64,000 bases of DNA from Tubiluchus corallicola (GCA_030141605.1 JAQGDQ010000014.1:889001-953000), one strand, 5' to 3'; positions 1 through 14,213 are shown, counted from the stretch's first letter. The notes: generated from the sequence alone by a model not told the origin. Translations and numbers: made by a program.

Positions 1-3000
1 TACGTGTCCCACAGATGTAAGAGATATAGTCCTAGATCTTGAGGTCTGCTGCTTCCGTTTCTAAAAAAATTAAAGGAACACAAATTTTACATATTTGAAA
101 TATGGTTATCAGTTACAAAAACTTCAACAAAAAATTCTACAAAACAAAAAAATCAAGGAACAAGAAAAAAATTTGAAAACAATTACACCTAATTACACCC
201 AAAATTTAGATTGATAACCTGCATTCCACTATTAATAATTACTTGCCTTTTTCTCTATTTTCTTCTCCTTTTTCTTCTGATGCTTACTCTTTACCTGACC
301 TCTAGCTGCTATTTCATCAATTGCATTTTGTGGTGGAGTATCATCTGCATCTGCATGACTGTTCTGCTCTTGTAGCTTTCTTGGCAATATCTTCAATAGT
401 AAATAATATTAAAAAGTATTGTCTACTTTATATATCAAGTAACTAGTGATGCTCCATATTTTTGATGAATAGCAAATACAAGTAACCATCACACATGTTC
501 ATAAAAGTATCTACAAAGGCAGGAAGAAAATACCGACAAACCTATAAGAATTCTCCAATGGATCTCTATGCTTTATAAACTTTAGCTGTTTTGCGCTAAT
601 AGATTAAGATATTCTATATATTACCATTTGCAGGCTCTACAGAAAGGGTGTAGAGGGAGAATGTATATACATACAAATAATACAAATATGGCTGAGACAT
701 CTCTACTGGTTCAGTAGCTCATCTAAGAGAGATATCTTTGATAGTGAGCCAGGCTCTAGTTATACCACAAACATCTCATTAAGTGGCCCAGCATTTGAGT
801 ACTGGACTCTGGTTTGCCATCTACCAAAGTGTATAAAAAGAGTAAAAAAACTTTATAAAACTTTCACTGAAAGTGACTGTACAATTCATTTCAATCCATT
901 TTCACTTTATTTATTCAGTGCCAGTAAAATAATTAGTAAAAAGGATTATATTTATTGCAAGCTGTTAGAAACTGCTACAATTGCATTTTTAGAAACTGGC
1001 TGGCAAATAATCATAATTATCCAACTCACTTAATTAGTATAAAAAAACAGGATTCTAAAATATATAAAGAATCACAGTGTACGATGATTTCTTTTAATTT
1101 TTATGTTATTTTTATTGTCTTTTTCAGGACATAAGATGGATTTTGTTATTCATCTAGCAATATGTCTCTCACTGTCTCACTCCATGTAACAAGATAATCT
1201 CTGTCAATAAACTACTACTGCTTCTATTACTGCTACTGCTACTGCTACTACTACTATGCTTATATAGTTACCCGTATGTGGTGATCCACAATGTCTTTCA
1301 ATCATCAATGTTTGGCACTTTCTACTTCCAGCATATTTTTTAGGGTTTGCATAGTGTCACTAATTCAAACACAGCTCAAAGTAAACGCAAAAAACAATTA
1401 ACAAAAAAGTAAACCTTCAAATAACATGCTGAAAACTCACTTGCTTTGACATTGTCATTTTCGTAAATGCCTGCCCTGGTCGCTGAGGTTTCTCTTCTGT
1501 GATTGGCAACGAAATGTCCAAGAAGTTTTCAAAGACTAGCGACGGTTCTTTGCATTCTTCACACAACACAGTACTAACCAGCTGTCCCCCAAACATGCTA
1601 TCCACCCAAGTATTCTGACCATTTTTACCATACGCTGAAATTCAATGTATTAACAGAAATACGAGAACCAACAATTTACATTAATAAATTAGAAACAACA
1701 CAACGTGTCGATAAGTAAAACTGAAATGTACTGAATTAAGGCGCTCGCAACTCACATCAGTGTACATCAGATGGTCACTTAAAATAAAAAGTGCACTAAT
1801 TTATGTTATGTGAATTTGAGCTACCAGCACAAATAGAACACGTCAGCTGAGGATTTTACAAACTACTCAAATATAGACTGTCTACTATACATATAAATGT
1901 TACAATTCTCTGACCAATCTTACATTTACTTGCTTAGCCTTGACTTGTGCTCTGATCTAACATGGGAGAAGCATCTTACAATACTGACCAAGTAAACGAT
2001 AAAAGTGAGATGCCTGTATCATACTGGAAAATAAGTAACTCGTAATCATAATAGCATCATAACTCGATTAATTGACCTTGTTTGGGGTACTGAAACCACA
2101 TGCGAACAGCGCAGCCTGTAACCCTAACCAGTTTGAGAAATTAAAAATTGTAAAGTGGTCCGATTTGGAGATAACCATACTATAACTATTTCACCAAATA
2201 CCTGTTACTACAACATTCTTTAGTTATGACTTTCCATGAAAAACAGTCACAGAATCTCTCACATGATTGCTTCCTAAATAAATCAAGTTAGCCAGGGGTA
2301 CTTCTAATCTGTTACTTCTCATATTTTTACCATGGAACTTTTTTAATACAGAAAAGGTGCTTATAAATCCAATTTTATTCGGCTTCTTAAATGCAGAATT
2401 CTTTTAAGGTAGCCTTAGGTTGACTATGCAATGCTATGCAAATGAGAGCAACTGAAGACTTAGTAACTGGCTGAAACTGGCGGCATACGGCACGCTGCTA
2501 GTTCCGAGTATATCCAGTTGCAACTTGCTTGAACTTGTATCTTCATAGTTGCTGGAAATCATTCGCAGTCGACCATAGCGTATCTACGATTGTTTCCCGT
2601 CATTTGAGGCAAATTGCATAGTATCGCAGGTCTTCCTAAGCTTGGCTTAACAAAACATTATTTTCATGTTAACTGCTTCACTACTTGCTTTAACAAGAAC
2701 ATCAACACTCAACAAAAACCTCATATTATTAAAATGAAGAAATTTTCTGAACATATTCATATTTTTCACTTTTAAACTATAGCTAGTGATGGTCAATTTT
2801 GAAATTTTGAAATTTGATTATAATCCTGTTCTTGAAATTTCATATCAGAATTAATCTTTTGCTAATTTTTTAGCAATATTTTCAAAACATTGCAGCACTG
2901 AAATATAGACTATAAACGTCTTCATGGCTTTTCTCGCTATATGCCATTTTCGTACTCGCAAACTATTTTTATTGAAATGCACATTTGTTAACTACTTAAT

Positions 3001-6000
3001 GACTACATCACTACACACGTCAAGAACTTAAAGCCCCAAATTTGCTACACTTTAGTTTGCAATTATGTACACTGTGTAAGGTCAGAAATATGAAGGAAAA
3101 ATGCAAGGATTTCGTTTTTTTCTGGTAAAACACTGCATCTTAGTGCATAACACATATTTTTTGCTGTCTATTAATCTTGATTAATCTTGATTAATTGAAT
3201 TACTGTTCAATCGCCAATTGTATCGATTTGCACATGGTTGTAATTTTGATGTAGTCGATTAATCACCCATCATTTACTGTAGCTACCACCCTGAGCGATC
3301 ATTGGCTTTGCTTATAAAGCAGTTTCTATAAAAAATACAATCAGTAACATGATGTTACATGATGTTAATAATCATCAACATCACAATACCTTTAACCTTG
3401 CGCTTGGTATTCTCGTCAACCTTTTTAGGATTGATATTCTCCGGAAGATGAAAAGCTTTTAGAATCCCGGCTTGATGTCGACGAATTTCTTCAGCCTTCA
3501 TTCCATCTAGTAGGTGGCGCAACAACTCGTGACTGTCTTGCTGTTGAAATCCCTTGAACCTCGGAGCTCTGACGCAATAAAACAAATAATAAAATTCTGT
3601 TACTACAGAATCAGAAAACGGGAAAAAAATGGAAAGAAAAGAAACACAAAACATGACAAAAAATATGAGTGATTTAAAAAATAGCACAGGACATGGCAAG
3701 GTGAAGAAGCCAGTTAGTCATGCAATCGATGCTATCACAGATGCAAAAAGCTCTAAAGATAATATCTTTTGCTAAGCTTAATTTATTATCACAAATACAT
3801 AAACAGCTTAAAAAAAATTCAACACTAGAAAGTTTTCTATAAACTGAAAAAATGAGTCAAATGACGACAAACAAGTAGGTAAGAAAGACACTCTATTGTT
3901 ACATTCAATTTCACAATTAAAATGGGGAAACACAAATTATGGTAATTTATAAATATTTAACATCTGTAGAAATGAAAATCAAAATATAATCCAGGCGAGC
4001 CCTGGCAAGAAGTAGTGGAACATCTTAGTTAACAATTTTTAATCACTGTAAGCATAAGGTAGCGATTGCAGTTGGAAAAGTAAAACTGATTGGCTAAGAT
4101 TGCTACTAAAAGAAAATTACATTCTCAATCTGCACAAAAGAGACCTTTACAAGCTTTTTATATACCTGCTTTTCATCAAATAGTCCGAAATGCATTTCAG
4201 CACAATGCAAGCTGGTATTAGGGACTGCTACAAATACTGAACAGTAATGGTGAGATTTGAACCTTTTTTATACTATTCTGTAAACTGAATCCAGCAGTTA
4301 TTTGCATGACCTGTACTCAATATGGTTGGCTGTAAATATATAATGTTACCAAAAATTCCTCATAATCAAGGCCATGCCTTTATGATGAAACACCGAACAG
4401 GAAACGATGTCTTAGCCAAGTATGAACATGAATGCATCTTTCCTCTACGAAGTAACCAGTCAGAATGAGCTCGGCAAATGAAACCACCCAGAGTGAGAAC
4501 CGAACAAAGTGGTTATCTATTTGCTAACGAGTCTCAGCGTTGCTTAACATTGGTCACCAAGGACCCACCATTATCACTTTAGTATAGCCCACACCTCATC
4601 TAAGTTGCCATGAAGGAAATTTTTTTAAGATGAGGCACTGAATTAAAAGAGGCATCTCAACCACATTCATATGTAAAGTTTTTTACGCACCTTCCTTCAA
4701 AGAGACAAATAGATGAAACCCATGTGGCAAATAAAATCATCTAGAAGTGATTTACTGCCAGTCATCCATCAATTTAATAACCTGTCTCAGTGCTGCTTGA
4801 CTACCAAAATCAAGCACACACTATGTCAATTTGGCTATTTCTTTTCCCTCCACGATAATCATGTTAGTCCGTTTTGAAAAGCTGACCACCTTTGTCAATC
4901 ATCAAAATCCTTACATTTTTGAAACTATGCAGTTCTTGAAGAACAATTATAAGCATTAGGATCAGAATTTTTTTCCGCATTAAGAAAAAAACAAAGTTAA
5001 AAATTAAACAACAATAAAAAAGCCAAAGATGGCTTCCTTGCACTTGACCACTAATGGCCAGCAATGGAGAAATGCATACACAGGTCCGCTTCAGACTATC
5101 CTGCACTCACTAATCTAGATTAGCTTTCAAATTTTTTAAAACAAAATAGCTTACTCATGAAGTTACGCTGTATGACCTGAGTGCTTGAAACACTTAGAAA
5201 AAAATCTAATAACAAAAACTTGCAATGGAGTTAACATCATGCATGTGCACATACTCTTTTTCTTACAATTACACTTTTCAACACTTACTTCTTACAAATT
5301 TGTCCAAAAAGTGCATTTGGAGAAAGAGTACTGCTCTTGCCAGCTGAATGCATGTCCCGTAAAAATGCTAACAATGCCTGGGTGAGAGCGCCAGATTCTG
5401 GAACTGAAACTTGCAGTGGCTCCTGCAATTTTTTGAACAAAAACACCAATTAAGAACATTTTGAAATGGCAGTACTCACAATCAGTACTACAATTATCGC
5501 ATCATCAAAGCGATGTGATCTTAAGAACCTAAAACAATTCATTTATGCAATCAAGACAACAGAAAACTAAACCACACGCACCCGGTATCATCAGGAAGAA
5601 CCTGGATTCGCATTTCAACCACTTCTCCTTAACGCCCAGACCCAGACAAGAGCGGCCATTTGCACAGCTTTATAATATAACAGAGCCTCATGTTAAGGTT
5701 TTCTAAATCTAACCACTTCATTGAATAAATGACATCACATTAAGGCAACATCAGGGCAATAATAATACAATCTAGTGTGTTCTGCAATACCTATATGCTG
5801 ATCTCTTTAGAAGTAATCGAGCTATGGATTTTTCAAACAAGTCAAAGCATAAATAAATAACAAAAAAGAAATCGTGTGATATGGTGCCATTCACTTATCG
5901 GAAAAACGGGTCGTCAATACTTACTAGTGGAAACTCATCTTTATCAGAATCACTGCTGGAGGAAAGAGAAGAGAAACCGTACTTCTCTGTTGACTGGCGT

Positions 6001-9000
6001 TGCAAAGTGATGACTGTATCTTTCTTACAACATTCACTCAGAAGCATCTCGAGGCAATGAGTCTGACTAATGCTCTGCAAAAATGCAGTTTTGAAAACAA
6101 TATTACAAACAAGCTCCAACAGTAAATGCACAATCATGCTATTAGTGCAACATTTCTGCTGGCTTCCAAAATCAAATGCTGTGAAGATTGTATTAGCCTT
6201 AGTTGTACATTTTTATTGTTGTTCATTGTGGTTTAATTTTGACAAGTATGTTATAGAAAAATTTAGGGTGGCATACAGTAATGGTATGAGGAAACTTTTT
6301 AAACTTCAATATGATTACAGTGCATCTCAAATGTGTATAGATTTATCTCTTCCACATTTTATTCATATACGACACAAATGTTATTATAGTTTGCTTCCTA
6401 GAATTGTGCAATCTGGCAATGCTCTGATGGCAAATATTGTAATGATGACTCTGATGGAAACGGATATACTTCATTTTTTTTATTTGTGTACGTCCTTCTC
6501 AATTGGTGTGGATAGCTTTTAATATTTTTTTTGTTGTCGCATGTAATTAGTAGAGTTAGTATTTTGTGAGTTTGTGTACATGTAGTAATTTAGCTTTTTA
6601 GTGTGTTATATGGCAATTTTAATGCTGAATTAAAGGTGAATTGAAATGAATTAATTACTGAGCATGCAAGAAAAAAGACAGTTTCTTCTTTCAAACTGTA
6701 AATGTCACAGTGCGATAATACTTACTTGCATTACAGAATTAAAAAAACATGTATTTCCTAAGTTGCTCAGCCCCTTCACTTTAGGTAGACTTGTTGATGT
6801 GAAGCAAGCTTTTTGTTTTCCATGAACACCACCTTTCTCCTCAAGCTTTTTTGATGGTGCCTGTTGGGTAACTTCAGTACTAGGTTCCTTTCCCTGAGGC
6901 ATATCTTCTCTGTCTTTAGCAGACTTGTCTGTAAAAACATTAGAAAAAGTTAGCACCAAACATTTGATAAGCTATGCAACACCTGACGACTGATACAACC
7001 ACAAAATATCTTCAAAATATTATAGAATTACAGCAAGTCAATCACTAAACATTTATTAATGTCAAACAGTTGCTATCAAATCTGACAAGAGGTTTATTAA
7101 GATGCGCATTGTTTTGATACAATTAGGCCTGATACCTTGACCAGTTATTACACTGTTCTACTAATTTTTTTTACAAAAAATGAATAATAGAAATAGATGA
7201 AATGTCACATGCTTTGCTTGGATCAGTAGAATTAATGAATAATAGAAACCGATGAATTGTCATATGCTTTGCTTGGGTCAGTAGTACAAATCGCTCCAGG
7301 TGGTTTTGAACATCGTAATTAAGCAATCACTAGTCAAAAACATTTGCCATTCAACAAATGCTCTGTGCTAGGTGCTCAAAAACTAAAATTCGGCCTTTTT
7401 TGTCATCATTCCCAAGCGAACAAAACCATCGATTAAAATAGTTTTACTGTTTTAAAATAGTGATCATTACTATTCTACTGTTCTTTTCAAAGTGATCATT
7501 ACTTAATTAACAAATTTCAGCAAGCTACATACTGGGACCGTCAAGCTTTGATAATCCAGCCCGCTTTCGCACAAATTCAACACATTCGAGCAGTTTCTTG
7601 CTAGATTCTGCAGTGACTTCATCATCACAGTCATAACACCTATAATACACATAAGTTACAATTATAACCAGCCTACAAGTCTCACTGTAATCTCAATAGG
7701 TTTTAAGAAAAGTTGTTTAGTATAAAAAATTTTTAACAAGTAAAATTACAGTACACTACGCTGTAAATGTATATATATATATTACAAAACTATATTGAAA
7801 CAATAATTCCCATAATTTCAGTAATCATTAGTTGTTACCTAAGAGAAAAACAAGTACCATTACTTACCATACAGTCCAAAGAATTGTATTCAGCACCAAC
7901 GAGTGAGATACTGAGTGAGGTGTTTTATAGTGCTTCAGTGCATGTTGCTCTGGGGTAGCTCGACCACAACCCTTTAAATAAGTACATGTTTTACAATTTA
8001 CAACTATTTGACCAAAGCCACCTAGTACTCTGGCTGAAAACGTACTTTTATGTTTACAGAATAAGATTAGTCCTTGGTTGACAATAGAACTAATGCTCTC
8101 AAAAAGCTAATGGAATTGCTAGAGAAAGTCATCAAGTAAAAGTAACAAAAATAATGTTCATGTGCAGCTAGTACGAATGTGTCATTCCAAGTGTGACTGC
8201 ACTGACTTGTGATTATGGTGGGTATTGAGGGGAGATTTTGAAATTTTATAATTCGATTATAATCTTGTTCTTGTAATTCGATATAACTAATTTTTTGCGT
8301 TTTGCATTGCAGTGAAATATAGCCTATAAACCTTCTCAGTCTCAGTCTGCTATTTTCTTGCTTTCACAGTACTTTTATAGACGCACATTCTTTAACTACT
8401 TTATGACTACATCACTACACACATCACGTCCCAACGAATTTGTGGCCTCCAGTCAACACGTTCGCATCATGCGCATTGCGTATGACAAGAAAAAGGAAGA
8501 AAAAATGTAAAGATTCTGTGTATTTGTGTGAAAAAGCTGCCTTTTACTCAGCATGTAAAATGTATATTTTGCTCTTGAATAAATTGAATTAGTGTTCAAT
8601 CGCTGATTATATCGATTTATACATGGTTGCAAATCACAGTTAATTCGATTAATCTATTAATCGTCCATCACTATGGTTCAGCATTGAGTATTCCTGTTTA
8701 AAGAATTCTTATTCAATTCAAAATTGATTAAAAATTTCTTAACAACAATTTACTTGCATATGACTGAATCAAATTACTACAACACATTCAACAAAACAGC
8801 GACTGATAATACAAGCAAGTAAAGTTATTTGTGAATTAAAATGCAACTATAACCAGTTTGTTAAAGTCAGCTAAGAAGCCTTTTTTTACATAATTCACCA
8901 CAAGCAAGGTCATGAAGAAAGGAACTACAGTACAAAGTGGGAATATTCATACAAAATTGGAAACTTAATAAAAATTCCACAATATGAGCAACCCATCATT

Positions 9001-10042
9001 AACTGACTTCAGGCGAAATGAAAAAAAAGGATAGAAATTACCAATCACTAATATTATTTTTCATTTCACGTTATAGCACGCTTATCAAGTAAAAACACAA
9101 CCAAAAAGGACTTTTAGTAATTACTTAAATTGTTTTTTTATAAAAATTTGAATTAAATTTAAAACAAAAATTTACTTAATATGGATTAAAAAAGCTCAAA
9201 TTTTATGTTTTCCTACAGCATCAATTAGGTTTACTACGGACTAACCTGATGTCCACATTGTAAACATAGCCATATATTAGCTAATAAATAATCAGATGCA
9301 AATTCTTCTAGCCCCTCTTCAATCTGCTGTGATTTTTCTATACCAGCCTCATCTTGACAACATGCCTGACACTCCGTCAAGTTTTGTCGAATGTTTTTCC
9401 TGATGTTACCCAAATTGACAGCTTTTCCAATGTGTGGGCACGTTGGCTCTGTATGAAAAATCATGCAACTATGACTGCTATTTATTTCAACAAGAATGCA
9501 GCCAGTTTTATGAACTAAGGCACAAAAGTAAGGAACTAAGGCACATATAGCACACCACGAGCTTGTTTTTAATAATTTAATAAAAAAGAAGTTATATTCC
9601 GGAAATGCATTTACTGGTTCACAGTCTTGTATGTGAGCTGCCTTGTATAGTAAATATAAACAAGTAATCTATGAAAAACAGTTTTACCTACTTGGCAATA
9701 CAATATTTCCTTTAATTAACAAAAAGCTTAATGAGGAGCCATTTAATACAGTCTCTAAAACAATGGATGAAATGAAAGTAGAGGACATTTTTTGTCTGTG
9801 AATTCCTGTATAATTTGAATTATCATTATCTAGTAAGTAGAATAGATGAGAAATCTTATTAGATTTTTCAGCTGTTTGAGATGTTAATCCACTTATTTCG
9901 TACTGCACACCAGCAATGCGCAACCACTCAAAGCAATGTTACCTCCACTATGATGTTCTGGGCCTTTTCCATCATCAGAAGTGTCTGATGCATCGGCTTG
10001 AGCAAACCTGGACTTTCTCACTTTCTTCTTATTCTTCGCCAT
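1..10042 (-). CDS. USP16: Ubiquitin carboxyl-terminal hydrolase 16/45-like, partial (C-terminus off left edge)
   Basis: Cysteine protease that removes ubiquitin; USP16 acts on histone H2A and ribosomal substrates, and USP45 is its paralogue. Exons (minus): 10042-9943, 9448-9246, 7971-7868, 7639-7533, 6928-6726, 6074-5925, 5422-5289, 3568-3390, 1634-1441, 390-243, 60-1 (incomplete). All junctions are GT..AG and phases join, giving at least 527 aa. The start MAKNKKKVRK resembles the basic start of human USP16. A zf-UBP domain (about residues 37-140) keeps the expected ligands: C37/H39, C60/C63, C95/C98/H100, C103, H111, H115, H124, C137/C140. The Cys box LSNLGNTCFFNSVMQ has the nucleophile C232, followed by the box FKGFQQQDSHELLRHLLDGM. 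Exon 10 carries the Lys-rich linker typical of the family; the catalytic His box lies outside the window. USP16 and USP45 cannot be separated here. The last two exons are the least certain. Confidence 0.88.
391..1440 (-). other. USP16 intron 9
   Basis: Non-coding in every frame read. It contains an (ACT/GCT)n stretch at about 1206-1257. The AATAAACTACTACTG-like start of this stretch resembles the tail at 17415-17450, so the part around 1100-1260 may be a LINE 3' remnant. Otherwise nothing recognisable. Confidence 0.4.
1635..3389 (-). other. USP16 intron 8, with trinucleotide repeat-free MITE insertion
   Basis: Intron between exons 8 and 9 (GT at 3389-3388, AG at 1636-1635). It holds the hAT-like MITE at 2785-3276; no other gene is visible. 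Confidence 0.6.
2785..3276 (+). mobile_element. hAT-like MITE, family A copy 1 (in USP16 intron 8)
   Basis: About 492 bp, non-coding. Left end AGTGATGGTCAATTTTGAAA; right end ATTAATCACCCATCATTTA, so the outer 8-9 bp are inverted. Flanked by CTATAGCT (2777-2784) and CTGTAGCT (3277-3284), an 8-bp target duplication with one mismatch. The interior matches copies at 8223-8672 and 18639-19061, for example the stretch reading GACTACATCACTACACAC. Confidence 0.75.
6142..6655 (+). mobile_element. LINE 3' fragment with C-terminal ORF, antisense in USP16 intron 5
   Basis: The plus strand stays open from 6070 to 6522. From about 6200 the translation resembles the C-terminal tail of non-LTR retrotransposon proteins: it includes VIEKFRVAYSNGMRKLFKL followed by YSASQMCIDLSLPHF, like the family pattern AYNNxxRxLxxLP..CSASxMF. 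It ends in non-coding DNA with a TGAATTGAAATGAATT-type tail, as in other LINE 3' ends here. It lies about 70 bp upstream of the 3' splice site of USP16 intron 5, in the opposite orientation. No RT core is present, so this is a 5'-truncated copy. The similarity is from memory. Confidence 0.6.
8223..8672 (+). mobile_element. hAT-like MITE, family A copy 2 (in USP16 intron 2)
   Basis: About 450 bp, same family and orientation as copy 1. Left end is decayed (TATTGAGGGGAGATTTTGAA); right end TTAATCGTCCATCACT is well kept. The expected 8-bp target duplication is poor (ATGGTGGG against ATGGTTCA), which suggests an older copy. Confidence 0.65.
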
Positions 10043-12454
10043 GATGACCACACTCTTGGCATTTGTTGTTACCTCTAGAACCCGCATTAATAACGGCTGT
10101 AGTGAGGTGACAGTATTAATCCTGCAAATCAATAGATTTTATAAATTATCTGAAGGACAGGCAATTAAACATCGTTTTATCAATATTTCAATTTTAGGTT
10201 TAATAAGCACCAATCATTTGTCTATTTTGGTATCGACATACATGTACTAGAGGTGTAGATACAAAATAACAAATTGTTAAGCAGTTCTCTTACTATATTA
10301 ACATCGATTATGATGGTAATAAAACATACAATATCCGTATGGCTACAGTCTTGTGTGTATAATAAAAACAATGTTTTCATTTATTTCAAGAATAGTCCTG
10401 AAGTTAGCCTGTAGATGAATAATAAAGTATTCTTGAAAGTCAAAGTACAAGTTCAAATATTACACTAAAACATGAAATGGGATAATTCACTATATAGTTT
10501 GTTTTAAAGTACAAGGGAAGGCATTTTTAATGTGAAGTTCAAATCACAGTTTTGTCCTCAACTACTTAAATCCATAACAAGCGACAGACGCAAAAATTTT
10601 AGTAACGAAATACAAATGTGCAAAAGTTTTAGCGTGACATCACTAGTATTTTACACTGGGCAGCTTTAGTATAGCAGCATGGTAAGTATTTTATTATTCT
10701 TACCTTTTGAATATCATACTGCCAGGGCTACTTTGTTGCTTAGAAGAGTGATTACTTTAAAGTTTTCCAAAAGATAAAATTGTAAGAGAGCAATTGATTC
10801 ACAGGTGTGACTGATGAGAAAAGAGCTGGGTGGGCACCATGAGAGTTTGCTAACTTCACATTACAGAATACGATATTTAGTCTGAGTAAGGTGTACGGTT
10901 CGACTTGAAAGCAACTGTGAGGTTTAAAACAAAAAAATCTTGCTTTGTTACTGCTTTGAGTAGGAGACATTGAACTGTACAAATTCTAACTAAATGCACT
11001 TGCGAAATTTTAGGGTCAAATAAGTTAGACTGACCTTATCTGATATGTTTTTGGGAGTTGCAACAGTAAAATTAAAACAACTGTTATTATTGCAAAAATG
11101 CACAAAAATTGCAAAAAATATCTATAGTAATTCAGTAACTTCTACCTTAGATTAAACATGGTTTTCATGAAATTTAGCGAGAACAGTTAATCACCAGTAT
11201 TGTATGTACGTGTATTAACCCAGGAAGTTGTTTCTAGCAGGTAATTCAGCTATGATAATAATTATATTATTTGTAGCTCACAGGTTTAATTTGTGGAAGT
11301 ACTCGTCACTCATTTGCTCATACAGATCAATGAATCACCATACAGGACTGGACTCATAGCTTCCAAAGAGTTACCTTTATTTGATGTATTTAAACATTAT
11401 TTTTGACTATCTGTGATGTGTGTAAATCTAGAGAAATTAATATAAATTCAGCAAAAAAATTCTGATACAGCAGGAATTTTATATGTGTTTTACTGTATAC
11501 GTACATGCATTGCTAAAGGGACTAGAGATACCAGTGACGTTACAGCAAAACTAAAGCAGCTTATGTTTTTCCGTAAAAAGCTTCTCGTCAGTTTTTAAAT
11601 ATAAGGCTAACGAGAATGTCTAAACTGCATTTTAAGACCCAATCATTATCTTGACACCTGCGATGGTTCAGGTTTGAAGGGCCACGGGTACCCGAAAACC
11701 ACCTTTTGACGTAACATGTGCCAAAAGGTGTATGCTAATGATTTATGCTAATTTTACGACAGGAATAAATATTCTGTTTGTAATTTTCCTAAATAATATA
11801 TGGCTTGTTTTCTTTTCACTGGTTAACGACATTTATCCGACTCAAAACACAAGTAAGATACTATTTAATGACATGTAGCAACAAATTTAATAAAATTCTA
11901 AATATTCAAAAAAATGACAGCGATCATTAATATACAAAACGAAAAATGCCTTCCACAAAATACTGGCGACCTAACCAGGTTCTGTTGAATGTTCACTGGC
12001 AATACAACAGTCTGCGCTGACAGTCACAACTTTCAGATTTCTGCATGGCAGTGTCACGTAGACGACATTCCCAATATGGTAACCATTTAACATCTATGTC
12101 AAGGTAACAACATCTTCATATGGCGATGGAAACAACCATCACATTCCTCAAGTGAATCTGGCCATTTTACAGTCTACCATCCCTAACGTGTTAACCCAAC
12201 AAATGGCTATTAGCAGTTGACAAATTACGACAGTAATAACGTAAGTTGTGGTATACTGTTACGTCTTTATGTGATTGCTAACGTCTCCCTGGGTCCATGA
12301 ACCTTGCACGAGAACTCGGGGACCACATCACATGCTTTGATGTCAAACTGAGTCAGGATACAAGATGGAAGGTATTTGACGTGAAGACATACCTTCGTTT
12401 AGCACAGGAAACCACTCTCTACTATTACATGGCATAAAATTGGCAGGTAGAAAT

Positions 12455-12813
12455 TAGGGATGTTACGGAAACGAAATTTTCGGTTCGGCTTGCCGATAAT
12501 TGTACTTTCGGTTTCAGTTTCGGTAAAATATATTAAGTTTCGTAGCCGAGATTTTGGATAATTTTCCGTAGCATTTTGCAGAGGTTTTAGTGGCATTTAT
12601 CCAATTTACCATTTCTTTTCTCCTACATGTCAAAAACCACTGAAAAATCTTGGCTAAAATAATTCAAATAAAGCAAAAATATCCTTTAACATAACAGTTT
12701 GTGACGTGTTTTCAAAGCAATGCGGCATATTTTCAGTGCTGCCCACTGTGAAGTTTTAGGGTGAGCCGAAATTTCGGTTTCGGTTTGTAAATTCAGTTTC
12801 AGTAACATCCCTG
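12455..12813. mobile_element. hAT-like MITE, family B, with perfect 8-bp target duplication
   Basis: A 359-bp non-coding element. Left end TAGGGATGTTACGGAAAC; right end GTTTCAGTAACATCCCTG, inverted over about 18 bp with two mismatches. Flanked on both sides by GTAGAAAT (12447-12454 and 12814-12821), the 8-bp duplication expected of hAT transposons. Subterminal DNA is dense in TTTCGGTTTCGG-like motifs on one side and CCGAAATTTCGG on the other, possible transposase-binding repeats. Confidence 0.85.
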
Positions 12814-14213
12814 GTAGAAATCCAGGTCAACACTGCTCACATGAATGTATGGCTTCAGCGGTTTTAACTTTAACGTGAAGAATTTTCTCTATGATGCAAT
12901 ACTCCTGTCCCTACCTGCCCCCCTACTAGAACATTAAATTAAATTAAAAAGGCAAAAAGAAAAGTTTATCTCTTCATCTCTTTATCAAAAGCCTAGCTCA
13001 TCAATGTGAACAAATATGCGTACGACTGTTAGGCTCGTAATTCGCTACATTACCATACTGGACCATCACAACACCCAATCATATTTTGCATTCAGTGTGA
13101 CTTTAAAGCCATAGGCCCAATACAAAATACAAAACCACACAATGATTGGGTGCCACTGATACTTACTAGCACTGGCTGACAAGGAAGTGCAGCTAATTTA
13201 AATTAGTTATATTTTTACTTCTTAGAAACCAACTTAGAAAATGTAATGATAGTACAATTATCTAAACAAAAAATGTCCTGAAATGCACTATTATTGACTA
13301 TACCACATTCTATAGTACTTTTATGTGATTTTCTGGCATTTATTCAGGTACATGAGTGAAACTGAGTTGAAGTTATAGTTATAGGAGTAATCAAGTGCAA
13401 TATTTGTTTGTTTTTTGTCGCTTGTGTCAGTTGTACTTATATACAAGTTATTTGCGATCTTTTGCTGCATTGCACAATAGGTTCATCATTTAGGTAATGC
13501 ACACATGCAGATATGAGATACTAACAAAAAGTAACATGACTATTAATGTCAAAAATATGTTTATTTTTAACTAATAACACGATTTTATAATGTAATATGA
13601 TAACTGCAAAACATAAGTCTCTCACAAACTGTTAATAGCACTACTAAGTTAACTAAACAAAATAGTTATATTTTATAAATAGGGATGGCTGCTAGGTGCC
13701 ATTATGATCTTTTGCCTACATATTATGAACTGTGTGTAATTAAATACTATATCAATATGTGCATATGGAGTGGGACTAATAAACTAATCTAAATCTGGCC
13801 TATTTGCTGGCAAAGTAATTTTCGTGGTTTATCATTTAAATGGAAAGCAGTTAACGTGCTTCTGACTGGTTGTCCGCAAAAATACTGCAGCTTTGGAAAA
13901 AAAATCTGCTTGGACAGTAGGAAACCGTATGGTAGGTGATTTTACCAAACGGTTTGACACAGCAATTAACAGCAAGAAATCATGCAGAAAACTGTTTAAT
14001 ATAAGTGGACCCTCAGTTCCAAGTTTAATTTGTACTTTTTTATTTCGATATAATAAAAAACGTTAAATTATTGAGAATACCTAATCGGCTATAACGATTA
14101 CACAACAAACCTAAATTTATGACTTGCACTGAACTTCTAAGGTAAATTTAACTGATTGCTTTCAGGAAAATTGCATTTTCATTCTTTTCTTAATGAATAC
14201 ACATACTGGTGCT

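Noticed and set aside
10041-10250. Plus frame opposite the USP16 start exon
   Set aside because: Antisense shadow over the USP16 first exon and upstream DNA.
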